DNA from: Companilactobacillus huachuanensis
Lineage (GTDB): Bacteria > Bacillota > Bacilli > Lactobacillales > Lactobacillaceae
Assembly: GCF_005404815.1 (NCBI RefSeq)
Contig: NZ_BJDF01000003.1
Location: 62,001 to 126,000 of the forward strand
Length of the DNA stretch: 64,000 bases
Direction: 5' to 3'
Shown here: positions 8,386 to 16,574 of the stretch, in pieces
Layout of the letters: each line of letters starts with the position of its first letter
Position numbering within the stretch: the first letter of the stretch is position 1
Program-made: the position numbers and the translations under genes
The notes under the pieces: model-generated
Database searches by the model: none
Seen by the model: only the letters and a program-made list of their open reading frames with translations
What the model was told of the DNA's origin: nothing

Positions 8386-9033
8386 ATGGATGAAAATAAC
8401 AGTAAGCCTTTCTATAGAAGAAACTGGTTTTGGATTACAATATTTTCTATCTTTATTGTAGTGTCAGCCACAACATACGTTGCTAATTTCTCGTTTTACA
8501 AGGGTCAAGCCGATAAGGCGACAACTAGTCAAAGTAAAAGTTTAACTGAAAAAAAGAAAATGGAAGAGAATCCTTCATTAGTAGCGAAGTATAATTCCAT
8601 TAAAACCGGTAAAAAGGGTTTCAGTAAAGATGCAGTTGTTAAATTATTAGATCAACCAAGTTCTGTTCAGCAGCTAGATGCTAAAAATCCCATTGCAACA
8701 CTCATTTGGAATGGAGCTGACGGAAATCAAAATGTGTTGATTCAAATCACTTTTGAAAAGAATCGAGCAGTATCTAAATCAATTCAGGGCTTAACTATAG
8801 ATAGAAAGAAGCTCTTAACACTTCAAGACTTTGACAAGCTACAGAGTGGTGATAGTTACAACAAGGTCATTAATACATTAGGGGATCCCGATGATTACTC
8901 TGATACAAATGGAGTTAAAACGTTAACTTACAATTCAGACCTACTTGAAGCTGATTCAACAGCTGATGCTCTAATCAAAATTGAGATTTCTAATAATAAA
9001 ATAATCTATACGCAACAGCAAAATCTTAAATAA
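8386..9033 (+). CDS. DUF3862-like membrane-anchored protein
   Basis: A 215-aa protein with one N-terminal membrane segment (about residues 10-32, WFWITIFSIFIVV) and an extracellular part. That part holds two similar repeats around GKKGFSKDAVVKLLDQPSS and LQSGDSYNKVINTLGDPDDYS. This two-repeat SmpA/BLIP-like pattern is that of DUF3862 proteins of lactobacilli; the role is unknown. ATG 8386 is chosen because GGAGG (8371-8375) is 10 nt upstream. ATG 8377 is only 1 nt from it, and the longer frame has no ribosome site. It ends at a strong bidirectional terminator shared with yitT. Confidence 0.75.
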   Translation: MDENNSKPFYRRNWFWITIFSIFIVVSATTYVANFSFYKGQADKATTSQSKSLTEKKKMEENPSLVAKYNSIKTGKKGFSKDAVVKLLDQPSSVQQLDAKNPIATLIWNGADGNQNVLIQITFEKNRAVSKSIQGLTIDRKKLLTLQDFDKLQSGDSYNKVINTLGDPDDYSDTNGVKTLTYNSDLLEADSTADALIKIEISNNKIIYTQQQNLK

Positions 9034-9041
9034 AGAAAAAT

Positions 9042-9099
9042 AAAAAAGGTGCATATGTCAAAATGTTCGAATTTCGATACTTTGATATGTGCGCCTTTT
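9042..9099. terminator. Bidirectional terminator
   Basis: AAAAGGTGCATATGTCAAA pairs with TTTGATATGTGCGCCTTTT, with A and T tracts on the two sides. It serves both convergent genes, and the stop of the minus gene lies in its arm. Confidence 0.85.
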
Positions 9100-9703
9100 A
9101 GCGTGCCAATCTTCTGGCATGAATGATACCGAAGCCTTTAATCGAAAGACTTGAAATTCCAACTGACATAACTGCCAGAAGAAATGAGAAGATATCAGTT
9201 AATGCAATATTTCCTAAACAGACAATTGCATCAATAATGAATAGACTGATATATTTGTCGACTCCAAAGTTTTTATGGATGATCATTGGGGGAACCGTTG
9301 TCCCACCACTCGACATATTTAAGGTATATAAAATTGCTAAACCAATTCCAAAAATAATACTTCCAACTATTATAGAAATAATTCTACTGTCAGGGATTAG
9401 GTTGTAAACCGGTGTTATATATAACAACAGTGGAAGCATGAAACTCCCAAGTGCTAATTTGACCGTTGTTTGACGATCTAAATGTAAGTAAGCCAGTACT
9501 AACATCACAATATTTATGACAAGAACCGAGATGAATGTTGGGATTTTCCACCCTGCTTGCAACAAGATAGCGATTCCGGTAGCTCCACCGGCTGCTATGC
9601 TGTGCGGCTCGAAGAACATATTTAGACTAAATGCGATAAGTTCCAAAGCGACTAACATTATTAGTAGTTTTGCGGACAATCTTTTTTTATTCTTTTTCTT
9701 CAT
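9098..9703 (-). CDS. YitT/DUF161-type membrane protein
   Basis: A 201-aa integral membrane protein with about five hydrophobic segments. YitT-family blocks include FEPHSIAAGGATGIAILLQ and LNMSSGGTTVPPMIIHK, and a conserved ending GFGIIHARRL. The family's transport or regulatory role is not established. The C-terminal cytosolic DUF2179 domain of long YitT proteins is absent. Start ATG 9703 sits 6 nt after a consensus -10 (9710-9715), so the transcript could be leaderless. An upstream start at 9766 is possible but would lie before the promoter. Confidence 0.75.
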   Translation of the reverse strand: MKKKNKKRLSAKLLIMLVALELIAFSLNMFFEPHSIAAGGATGIAILLQAGWKIPTFISVLVINIVMLVLAYLHLDRQTTVKLALGSFMLPLLLYITPVYNLIPDSRIISIIVGSIIFGIGLAILYTLNMSSGGTTVPPMIIHKNFGVDKYISLFIIDAIVCLGNIALTDIFSFLLAVMSVGISSLSIKGFGIIHARRLAR

Positions 9704-9709
9704 ATATAT

Positions 9710-9738
9710 ACTATAGCATGAACATACCTTCATGACAA
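9710..9738 (-). promoter_or_regulatory. Sigma-A promoter of yitT-like gene
   Basis: Minus strand TTGTCA (9738-9733), a 17-bp spacer, then TATAGT (9715-9710). The predicted start of transcription falls at or within about 1 nt of the ATG at 9703. Confidence 0.6.
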
Positions 9739-9907
9739 TAAAAGTCTGAAGTACCTTAAATGCCATTATTTCAAAAATATTACTAAGATTACATAAAACG
9801 GCGAAAATGTAACTTCTAAGTGGTCGTCATGTAATATTGAGCTGTTAGTATAGCACCATAGCAATTGAGAGAAATTAAATTTTAAACATTAAGGATGTAA
9901 TTAATTT

Positions 9908-10597
9908 ATGAAAAAAGTTTTATCTATCGCTTTAGTAAGTGCCATGGCATTGACAGGAATTCTAGCTTCAACAAATACAGCTCAAGCTGCTGTAACTAAT
10001 GGCAACACAGTTACGGTTGAAAAAGGGGATTCTTACAAGAGTATCGCTGAGGCTAATGGAATCAGTATTTCTGCATTGGAACAAGCTAATGGACGTGAAG
10101 TTGGCGGATTTGACTTAATCTACCCAGGAGAAACCGTTACACTACCTGGTACTTCAAATACAACAACTGATACATCTACTGATACAACAAATACAACTGC
10201 AGCCTCAACAGGTACAGCCTCAACAGGTACAGCCTCAACAGATACAGCCTCAACAGCTACTACAGATGCTCAAACAACAACTGATACAACTTCACAAGCT
10301 ACAACACAATCAACAAGTACAACTGGTACTTCACAAGGAACATTCAAGATTTCTTTCTATGATCCAGCCGTTCTAGGTTCAAACATGGGTTACAGTGGTG
10401 TCGCCGCTAACCTTTCAGTATTCCCTAAGGGTACACAATTGAAGATCACTTTATCAGACGGAACTGTACTCTACAGAACTGTTAATGATACAGGTACATT
10501 TGCCAATACTAATTCACAACAATTAGATGTTGCTATGCCTAGTTCTTCAATCCCTTCATATGGTGTAACTACAGCTTCAGTTGAAGTTTTATCATAA
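9908..10597 (+). CDS. Secreted LysM-3D domain cell-wall protein
   Basis: A 229-aa secreted protein. The signal peptide ends near ANTAQA/A (residue 28). A LysM domain covers about 33-80 (VEKGDSYKSIAEANGISISA through LIYPGETVTLP). A Thr/Ser/Ala linker follows, with four near-perfect 15-nt repeats at about 10197-10257. The C-terminal 3D (double-psi barrel) domain covers about 145-229, with the Asp-rich VNDTGTF and LDVAMPS motifs. By family it binds peptidoglycan and may act as a lytic transglycosylase or stationary-phase wall remodeller. A paralog of the 3D part without LysM is at 49983-50657. Its own terminator follows. Confidence 0.85.
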   Translation: MKKVLSIALVSAMALTGILASTNTAQAAVTNGNTVTVEKGDSYKSIAEANGISISALEQANGREVGGFDLIYPGETVTLPGTSNTTTDTSTDTTNTTAASTGTASTGTASTDTASTATTDAQTTTDTTSQATTQSTSTTGTSQGTFKISFYDPAVLGSNMGYSGVAANLSVFPKGTQLKITLSDGTVLYRTVNDTGTFANTNSQQLDVAMPSSSIPSYGVTTASVEVLS

Positions 10598-10633
10598 TTT
10601 AAAAATTAAATGCAATGAACAATTGCAGAAAAG

Positions 10634-10667
10634 GGAACTTTCTATTAATTTAGAGGGTTCTTTTTTT
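10634..10667 (+). terminator. Terminator of LysM-3D gene
   Basis: GAACTTTCT pairs with AGAGGGTTC (two G-U pairs) followed by TTTTTTTG. Confidence 0.75.
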
Positions 10668-10784
10668 GTTTTATCCTTGTTTTTTGGGTATATATCGGTT
10701 TTAAAATGGTTTAATATTGATAATAGGAAATGATGTAGAAGTTTTTAATAAGTGCGTTATAATATGCGAAGACACCTTAATAAT

Positions 10785-10796
10785 TAGTTATAACAA
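10785..10796. promoter_or_regulatory. Probable GntR operator before its own gene
   Basis: TAGTTATAACAA differs by two bases from the perfect palindrome TTGTTATAACAA before the PTS operon (11590-11601). It lies about 22 nt after TATAAT (10758-10763), in the leader of the regulator gene, which suggests autoregulation. Confidence 0.5.
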
Positions 10797-10833
10797 ATTT
10801 TAGATGCCAAGGAATGATGTCGGAGGGAATTTT

Positions 10834-11532
10834 ATGAAGGAAACACCCAAATATGTGGTGGTAGCAAATCATTTACGACAACAAATCCTGGAAAAGCAAT
10901 ATCAAATCAATGAGCAATTGCCACAAGAAACAGTAATTGCTAGTTCTCTTAATGTCAGTAGAATCACCGTTAGAAAAGCATTGGACATCTTGGTAGAGGA
11001 AGGATTGATATATAGGATCCAGGGATCAGGAACTTTTGTCAAAGACAATCAAGCAAATACGGGCTTCAGTCATGGTAAGAGATCTTTGGAAATATTTGAT
11101 TTCAATAAGTATCAAGTTGATTTATTAGAGTTTGGTGTTGATAAGCCAAGTGAAAGTATTATGGATCAGTTGAATATTAATAAGTTTGATTTCACTTATG
11201 GAATAGAGCGCTTAATCAAGGATAAGAACACTGTTATAGCGTTACAACGGACGTTCATGCCGGTGAAAATTATTCAGGGTATGCAGATGGATTCTTTGAA
11301 AGGTTCGATTTACGACTTTGTGGATAAGGAATTAGATCTGAAAATTGATTCCGCAATCAGAACTATATCAAGTGAAATTTCTGATGATCAAGTAACTAAG
11401 AAGTTGGGCTTAGATAAGCCAGAACCATTGATAACAATGGAACAGCGATCATTTTTAAGTAACGGACAGATTTTTGAATACTCTTATACATATATGAGGG
11501 CGTCACAATATTCAATACATGAGTCAATTTAG
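10834..11532 (+). CDS. GntR/HutC-type transcriptional regulator (UTRA)
   Basis: A 232-aa regulator. The N-terminal winged helix (residues about 1-70) includes QLPQETVIASSLNVSRITVR and ends IQGSGTFVKDN. The remainder is a UTRA ligand domain (GIERLIKDKN, ISDDQVTKKLGL). ATG 10834 follows CGGAGGG at correct spacing; a start 30 nt earlier has none. It is placed upstream of and co-directional with the PTS-esterase-kinase genes. With the shared palindrome at both promoters, it is the likely local repressor, sensing a phosphorylated sugar. The effector is not predictable. Confidence 0.85.
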   Translation: MKETPKYVVVANHLRQQILEKQYQINEQLPQETVIASSLNVSRITVRKALDILVEEGLIYRIQGSGTFVKDNQANTGFSHGKRSLEIFDFNKYQVDLLEFGVDKPSESIMDQLNINKFDFTYGIERLIKDKNTVIALQRTFMPVKIIQGMQMDSLKGSIYDFVDKELDLKIDSAIRTISSEISDDQVTKKLGLDKPEPLITMEQRSFLSNGQIFEYSYTYMRASQYSIHESI

Positions 11533-11575
11533 AACAATGAATTATCATTTAATGATAATTCATTGTTCTTTTTTA
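11531..11575 (+). terminator. Terminator of gntR gene
   Basis: A long perfect stem AGAACAATGAATTATCATT / AATGATAATTCATTGTTCT then T6. Confidence 0.9.
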
Positions 11576-11589
11576 TTGTATTGAATAAT

Positions 11590-11601
11590 TTGTTATAACA
11601 A
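11590..11601. promoter_or_regulatory. Palindromic operator TTGTTATAACAA
   Basis: A perfect 12-bp palindrome 14 bp upstream of the -35 of the PTS operon. A near copy precedes the gntR gene, pointing to GntR as the binder (inference). Confidence 0.55.
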
Positions 11602-11615
11602 TTTATTATTTTGTA

Positions 11616-11658
11616 TTGACTTAGAAATGAAATTGAACTTATAATGTAACCGTTAACA
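11616..11658 (+). promoter_or_regulatory. PTS operon promoter with cre site
   Basis: TTGACT (11616-11621), 18-bp spacer, TATAAT (11640-11645). ATGTAACCGTTAACA (11644-11658) fits the full CcpA cre consensus WTGNAANCGNWNNCW and overlaps the -10/+1, the expected place for repression by CcpA. Confidence 0.75.
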
Positions 11659-11678
11659 AGAAGAAGGGGGTTTCAATT

Positions 11679-11987
11679 ATGAAACAGTTAAAAATTGCTA
11701 TTTTTTGTAGCGGTGGATTTTCAACAAGTCTAATCGGTGCCAAAATGCAAAAGGTATATGACGCAGAGGGAAAGGATGTAAAAGTTGATGCTTATGACTT
11801 CGGTATGGTTGATGAAGTTGGGGATGACGTTGATGTCATTTTATTAGCACCACAAATTGGCTGGGCCTTTGACCAAACCAAAGAGGGTCATCCCGATACA
11901 AAGGTTATTCTTTTGACAATGCAACAATTTGGTAGCATGGATGGTCAAGTCTTAGTAGATGTCTTGAAAGAGAAGGGAATAGATTAA
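11679..11987 (+). CDS. PTS lactose/cellobiose-type EIIB
   Basis: A 102-aa cytosolic phosphocarrier. The phosphorylated Cys is Cys10 in IAIFCSGGFSTS, the standard IIB P-loop of this family. It then shows DVILLAPQIGW and the usual roughly 100-aa length. It receives phosphate from EIIA and passes it to the sugar bound by EIIC. It is the first gene after the cre-containing promoter, with GAAGAAGGGGG upstream of ATG 11679. It abuts the EIIC gene (1-bp gap). Substrate is probably a beta-glucoside or related oligosaccharide, judged from the GH1 and esterase neighbours. Confidence 0.93.
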   Translation: MKQLKIAIFCSGGFSTSLIGAKMQKVYDAEGKDVKVDAYDFGMVDEVGDDVDVILLAPQIGWAFDQTKEGHPDTKVILLTMQQFGSMDGQVLVDVLKEKGID

Positions 11988-11988
11988 T

Positions 11989-13389
11989 ATGGCTAAGGGA
12001 AAAGGTTGGCAAAAGTTCCAGGCTGAATTTACCAAGACTGCTGGTAAAATCGCTGCGAACAAATTACTTTTAACATTACGTGATTCCTTCATCATAGTTG
12101 CCGCAACCTCAATGATTGCTGGATTTGCTATCATGATTCAAAACGTTTTTATCGATCCTACTAACGGACTTATTTTCGGTCAACAAGGATTGGGACTTGG
12201 TAAAATGATCAGTGGTTCTTGGAAAGCTTGGGCCGCATCGGGATTATTCAATGGTTTAACAACGACTGGGAACTTAATTGGATTGGTTTCTAATGGTTCT
12301 CTAAATACTTTTGCTATTCTACTTGTAGTTATTTTTTCACACACATTTTCACGTAAGTATTTTCCAAAGAGTAAGGAGCATATGACTTCAGTTCTATACG
12401 CTTTAGGTGCATTCTTCATCTGTATGCCTTGGAAATTCCAATATATACCAGATGGTTCTAAGAAAGCTATCAATGTTCTTAATTATATGGATACTACATT
12501 CTTCGGAACTAAAGGTGTTTTCGCCGCATTACTAATTTCTGGATTCTCTGTTTGGATCTACAATAAAGTTTTGGAAAAGAATTTTACTATTAAGATGCCA
12601 GACTCAGTTCCACCCGCAGTTGCTCGTAGTTTTGAGTCATTGATTCCCGGTGTTATTACAATGGGTGTCTTCATTATTCTTACTGGTATCAGTACAACAT
12701 TAACTGGTGAAACAATGCCAGAACTATTACTAACAGCTTTGCAAAAGCCAGCTCTTGCTATTTCTGGTACAGGATTATTCGCCTTTGTATCACAAATAAC
12801 ATGGAGTCTACTTCAATGGTTCGGTATTCACCCAACATCAATTTGGGGACCAATCTTTGGATTAACATGGAATATCAATGATACACAAAACATGTTAGGA
12901 CAAGCACATCACGTTTATTCAACATTGTTCATGAACTTTTCAACTGTTGCTGCTGGATCATGTTCAGTATCACCAGTTCTAGCATTGATGCTATTTTCAA
13001 AGAGACTTGCTGCAAAGAAAGTTTCAAAAATTGCTTTAATGCCTGCTATCTTTAATATTTCAGAACCAGTTACATTCGGTTTACCTATTATCTTGAATCC
13101 TTTGTACTTCCTTCCATGGCTAGTTGCTCAACCATTGGCATTCTATATCGGACTATTCTTTACAAAAATAGGATTCATCGGACCTATCGTTAATAATGTT
13201 CCATGGACAGTACCAACATTACTATCTGGATTACTATACACAGGTTCAATCAATGGATTGATCGTACAAGCAGTTATCGTTGCAATTACAACAGCAATTT
13301 ACATCCCATTCATTCAAATGGATAACAGATTGAATCCTGATAATCCTGATAAAGAAATGGAAAATGCAGCTGCAGTTGCAGAAGCATAA
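11989..13389 (+). CDS. PTS lactose/cellobiose-type EIIC permease
   Basis: A 466-aa integral membrane transporter with about ten hydrophobic segments. Family landmarks are WSLLQWFGIHPTSIWGPIFG and the late block MPAIFNISEPVTFGLPIILN, typical of CelB/ChbC/LacE C domains. It moves the sugar across the membrane while it is phosphorylated through IIB. It is translated with IIB (1-bp gap) and followed by a hairpin and EIIA. The N-terminal extension of about 20 basic residues is ordinary. Confidence 0.95.
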   Translation: MAKGKGWQKFQAEFTKTAGKIAANKLLLTLRDSFIIVAATSMIAGFAIMIQNVFIDPTNGLIFGQQGLGLGKMISGSWKAWAASGLFNGLTTTGNLIGLVSNGSLNTFAILLVVIFSHTFSRKYFPKSKEHMTSVLYALGAFFICMPWKFQYIPDGSKKAINVLNYMDTTFFGTKGVFAALLISGFSVWIYNKVLEKNFTIKMPDSVPPAVARSFESLIPGVITMGVFIILTGISTTLTGETMPELLLTALQKPALAISGTGLFAFVSQITWSLLQWFGIHPTSIWGPIFGLTWNINDTQNMLGQAHHVYSTLFMNFSTVAAGSCSVSPVLALMLFSKRLAAKKVSKIALMPAIFNISEPVTFGLPIILNPLYFLPWLVAQPLAFYIGLFFTKIGFIGPIVNNVPWTVPTLLSGLLYTGSINGLIVQAVIVAITTAIYIPFIQMDNRLNPDNPDKEMENAAAVAEA

Positions 13390-13408
13390 ATATAGCTTAG
13401 CTTTAACG

Positions 13409-13450
13409 AGTCTCCAGAACTGAAAAATGTTTCTCAAATTTGGAGATGGC
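13409..13450 (+). other. Intra-operon hairpin between EIIC and EIIA
   Basis: GTCTCCAGAACTGA pairs imperfectly with TCAAATTTGGAGAT. It has no T run, so it is more likely an mRNA stability or processing element than a terminator. Confidence 0.45.
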
Positions 13451-13467
13451 AAAGGAGAAAAAATATC

Positions 13468-13797
13468 TTGGATGAAAAACAATTAAAAAGAGCAATGGAG
13501 TTGATCTCAGTTGCTGGTACCGCAAAATCACAATGTGTTGAAGCTATGACCATTGCTGAAACTGGTGATATTGACGGCGCAAGAGAAAAATTGAAGACAG
13601 CACATAAGACTTTGCATGAAGCACATAATATTCAAACAAAATGGATGACTGATGAAATGAATGGTGAAAAGGTCGAAAAATCAATTATGTTGATCCATTC
13701 CCAAGATCACTTTATTTCTGCAGATATTATGATGACTGTTGCTGAAAAAGTCATTAATTTACATGAAGAATTAAATACTCTTAAGGCTAAGGAATGA
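13468..13797 (+). CDS. PTS lactose/cellobiose-type EIIA
   Basis: A 109-aa helical phosphocarrier of the lactose/cellobiose IIA family. The phosphorylated His is probably His77 in MLIHSQDHF, the position of the active His in this family. Start is TTG 13468 with AAAGGAG 10 nt upstream; an ATG four bases later is out of frame. It takes phosphate from HPr and gives it to the upstream IIB. It overlaps nothing, and the next gene starts 4 bp after its stop, so the two are translationally close. Confidence 0.9.
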   Translation: MDEKQLKRAMELISVAGTAKSQCVEAMTIAETGDIDGAREKLKTAHKTLHEAHNIQTKWMTDEMNGEKVEKSIMLIHSQDHFISADIMMTVAEKVINLHEELNTLKAKE

Positions 13798-13801
13798 TTT
13801 T

Positions 13802-15295
13802 ATGGCAACAGAAGTATTAGAACTTGATCCATTATATTCAAATAATATGGTCATACCGGCTAATAAAGCCTTTAAGATAAGTGGTACTGCAGCCAGTAAT
13901 ACCGACGTTTATGCAGAAATAGATAATCAGGTTTTGCGTACTACTTCTGATGCTAACGGTAGTTGGTTAATTGAAGTTGCTCCAATTGAAAGTATGGTTG
14001 AAACAACTTTGAAGGTACAAAGTTTGGATGAAGAAATAGTTGTTAACAACGTTAAAACTGGACAAGTTATTCTTCTAACAGGGCAATCAAATATTGAATA
14101 TGAATTTCAAAATGATTGTGAATATCAAGAACAATTAAAAAGTATCAACTTTAAAGACGCCTATTACTATAACGTGCCCAAACTTGAATATCATGACGAG
14201 AACCAAACTTTACCTGTTGACTTGCCAATCCCGGCATGGAAATCGGTAAAAGATACCACGGCTGGCAGTCTCTCGGCAGTTGGTTATTGGATGTTGAAAC
14301 GTCTGAAGCAAATATATCCAGACCAAGTAGTTGGAATCATTGACTGTTATAAAGGTGGAACTTCGGCTTCTTCATGGGTACCAGAGGATGTTTTGCAAAG
14401 TGACGATGAATTAGTGGCGACTTTTATCAAACCATTCCATGAAGCAATTGATGGTAAAACGACAGATGACTTTAAGAAAGAGTTTGCTGCTTATAATGCA
14501 GAAGTTGATGACCACAATACTAAGTTGAGTGCCTTTACCAAAAAGTATCCGGAGGTTTCTCTGAGTGATGCCAAGGATAAAGTAGGGCACACGCCATGGC
14601 CACCTCCAATGACGCCAACGTCGTTTCTAAGGCCAAACGGTTTGTATCATACAATGATTGAAAAAGTTAAGAACTATCCATTCAATGAAGTTGTCTGGTA
14701 TCAGGGTGAAAATGATGCTCCAAATCCTAAAGTCTATGAGAAATTATTGCGCGGATTGATTATTAGTTGGCGAAAATTATTTAACAATACTTCGTTGCCA
14801 TTTTATATTGTTCAACTTCCAGGATATTTTGATGAACCAAAAGATGCATGGCCAATGATTCGTCAGAGTCAATTGCATGCATCTCAAACAATAAATGATG
14901 TGCACTTAGTTTCAATTTCAGACACGGGTGATATGCACAACATTCATCCTGAATCAAAACGAATCGCCGGTACTCGTTTGGGAGAGATTTTATCCGGTAT
15001 TCAATACCGTGATACACCGACAGTATATAAACAAGAAATCGTTAATAATGGGTTGCTACTATTTGTCAAAAATGCCTCAACTTTGAACTCCAGAGGTAAT
15101 GTTTATATTTCCATCAGAAATAATCAGGAGTGGATCAAGCAAGAAGTATATACCCAGGGCAATACAGTGATGATTCCTAATGCTGAACATGCAATTGAAA
15201 TCAGATACGAATATAAGAATTTTCCTAAATGTACGATATTTAATGAGTACGGGGCACCATTGTCACCGTTCGAAATGAAAGTGGGCAGAGACTGA
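13802..15295 (+). CDS. Sialate O-acetylesterase-like SGNH esterase
   Basis: A 497-aa protein with no signal peptide, so probably cytosolic. The N-terminal beta-rich part (ISGTAASNTDVYAEIDN) resembles the Ig-like domain that precedes family SASA/DUF303 esterases. The catalytic block is ILLTGQSNIEYEF with Ser in GQSN. VVWYQGENDA and the DMHNIHPESK His block are typical. It removes acetyl groups from sugars, probably from an acetylated oligosaccharide imported by the neighbouring PTS. An intracellular location inside a PTS operon is uncommon for this family. Very tight spacing both sides (4 and 2 bp) supports one operon. Confidence 0.85.
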   Translation: MATEVLELDPLYSNNMVIPANKAFKISGTAASNTDVYAEIDNQVLRTTSDANGSWLIEVAPIESMVETTLKVQSLDEEIVVNNVKTGQVILLTGQSNIEYEFQNDCEYQEQLKSINFKDAYYYNVPKLEYHDENQTLPVDLPIPAWKSVKDTTAGSLSAVGYWMLKRLKQIYPDQVVGIIDCYKGGTSASSWVPEDVLQSDDELVATFIKPFHEAIDGKTTDDFKKEFAAYNAEVDDHNTKLSAFTKKYPEVSLSDAKDKVGHTPWPPPMTPTSFLRPNGLYHTMIEKVKNYPFNEVVWYQGENDAPNPKVYEKLLRGLIISWRKLFNNTSLPFYIVQLPGYFDEPKDAWPMIRQSQLHASQTINDVHLVSISDTGDMHNIHPESKRIAGTRLGEILSGIQYRDTPTVYKQEIVNNGLLLFVKNASTLNSRGNVYISIRNNQEWIKQEVYTQGNTVMIPNAEHAIEIRYEYKNFPKCTIFNEYGAPLSPFEMKVGRD

Positions 15296-15297
15296 TT

Positions 15298-16161
15298 ATG
15301 AAGAATTTAGGATTGATTGATATCGGTGGAACTTCGATCAAGTTTGCCGTATGGAAAGATAATGAATTAAAGAAATTAAAACCAGTACCAACGCCTTCAA
15401 CATTAGGAGAATTTTATAATGTTCTAACTGATCAAGTAGAAAAAATGAAACAATATCAGATTGTTGGTGTCGGAATTAGTTCACCTGGTGCTGTTAATAA
15501 GAAGATTGGTGTAATTGAGGGTGCGTCAGCTATTCCTTATATTCATAATTTCAAAATTCAACAAGCATTGGAAGAAAAGTTTGGATTGCCAGTAAGTATT
15601 GAAAATGATGCTAATTGTGCAGCCCTTGCTGAATTGGATTCGGGTGCTGGCAAAGATGTTGATAGTTTAGTCTTCTTAATTGTCGGAACTGGTGTCGGTG
15701 GTTCAGTGATTATTGATCATAAAATTTGGCATGGTGCTCACTTATTCGGTGGCGAATTTGGATTCATGCTATCAGACAATCAAAATACATTGAGCAATCT
15801 GGGAACCTCTGTAAGTGTTGCCAACAGATATAATGTTAATTCAAAGCCTATTTCAAATTATTCTGGTAAAGAAGTGTTCGATTTAGCCAAGCAAGGCGAT
15901 AAGCGTGCTCAAAAAGAAGTACACACAATGTATTACGCCTTGGCTAAGAGTATTTACAATTTACAATATAGTTTTGATCCAGAATTAGTTGTACTTGGAG
16001 GAGCAGTTTCTAATAATCCTGACTTGATTCCGGCGGTTAATAAAGAAATTGAAAAAATTAGAAATATAGTTGAAATTGCATCGATAAAACCGCAAATTGT
16101 TGCATGTCATTATACTGATGAAGCCAATTTACGCGGTGCATTGGTAGATTTTAATCAATAG
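15298..16161 (+). CDS. ROK-family sugar kinase
   Basis: A 287-aa ROK kinase. The ATP loop DIGGTSIKFAVW is at residues 7-18. The sugar/catalytic site IENDANCAALAEL has Asp as base, and VGTGVGGSVIIDHKIWHGAH follows. The ROK zinc Cys cluster (CxCGxxGC) is absent, as in beta-glucoside kinases and some other short ROK enzymes. It phosphorylates a sugar or glycoside released downstream of PTS uptake. It is the last gene of the PTS operon. Its TAG stop lies inside the 9-bp target duplication of a mobile element inserted immediately after it. Confidence 0.88.
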   Translation: MKNLGLIDIGGTSIKFAVWKDNELKKLKPVPTPSTLGEFYNVLTDQVEKMKQYQIVGVGISSPGAVNKKIGVIEGASAIPYIHNFKIQQALEEKFGLPVSIENDANCAALAELDSGAGKDVDSLVFLIVGTGVGGSVIIDHKIWHGAHLFGGEFGFMLSDNQNTLSNLGTSVSVANRYNVNSKPISNYSGKEVFDLAKQGDKRAQKEVHTMYYALAKSIYNLQYSFDPELVVLGGAVSNNPDLIPAVNKEIEKIRNIVEIASIKPQIVACHYTDEANLRGALVDFNQ

Positions 16162-16162
16162 A

Positions 16163-16483
16163 AAAATAAGGATTGAAAAGTCAGTGTAGTTTTCCGTTTC
16201 CAGAGCTAAGAGTATTCATATGCTGCGCGGAACGGCCCGAGCCAAAGTGCGGTCTCGAACCTCGGTTGAAGACTCACCAAAAACCGGTAAGTCTCCAACA
16301 CGCCCGGTGGTGTAATGGCTAAAGCCATAACGCCACTTTCGCTGCAAATGAATACTCTTAGCTCTTCCAACTAATCTAATTTTTAAATAGTTTTTTAATT
16401 AAAATAAAATAATTTATTCAAATAAATTAAGGTTGAGGTTGTTAAGACAACGGTTATATTAAACTTTTCTATATCAATCTTTG
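16163..16483 (+). mobile_element. Structured mobile element, copy R1
   Basis: It is flanked by the 9-bp direct repeat ATCAATAGA (16154-16162 and 16484-16492). The termini are degenerate (AAGGATTGAAAAG / TCAATCTTTG). The core (16203-16364) closes with GAGCTAAGAGTATTCAT / ATGAATACTCTTAGCTC. Inside are hairpins GTTGAAGACT..AGTCTCCAAC and GTGGTGTAATGGC..GCCATAACGCCAC. The right arm is AT-rich. It is co-oriented with, and directly after, the ROK gene. Confidence 0.8.
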
Positions 16484-16516
16484 ATCAATAGAGGACTTGA
16501 GTTAAAAAATGAAAAG

Positions 16517-16556
16517 ATGGTTCAAGGGGCACCGAATGTCACTTGAGCCATTCTTT
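16517..16556 (+). promoter_or_regulatory. Hairpin upstream of GH1 gene (possible attenuator)
   Basis: ATGGTTCAAGGGG.. pairs with CACTTGAGCCAT followed by TCTTTG, 8 nt before the ribosome site of the GH1 gene. It may be an attenuator or processing hairpin; no antiterminator sequence for a BglG protein was recognised. Confidence 0.4.
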
Positions 16557-16574
16557 GTTAAGGAGATAAAATAA

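Noticed and set aside
10197-10257. 15-nt tandem repeat as a regulatory or mobile repeat
   Set aside because: It is in frame and encodes the Thr/Ser/Ala linker of the LysM-3D protein; ordinary low-complexity linker.
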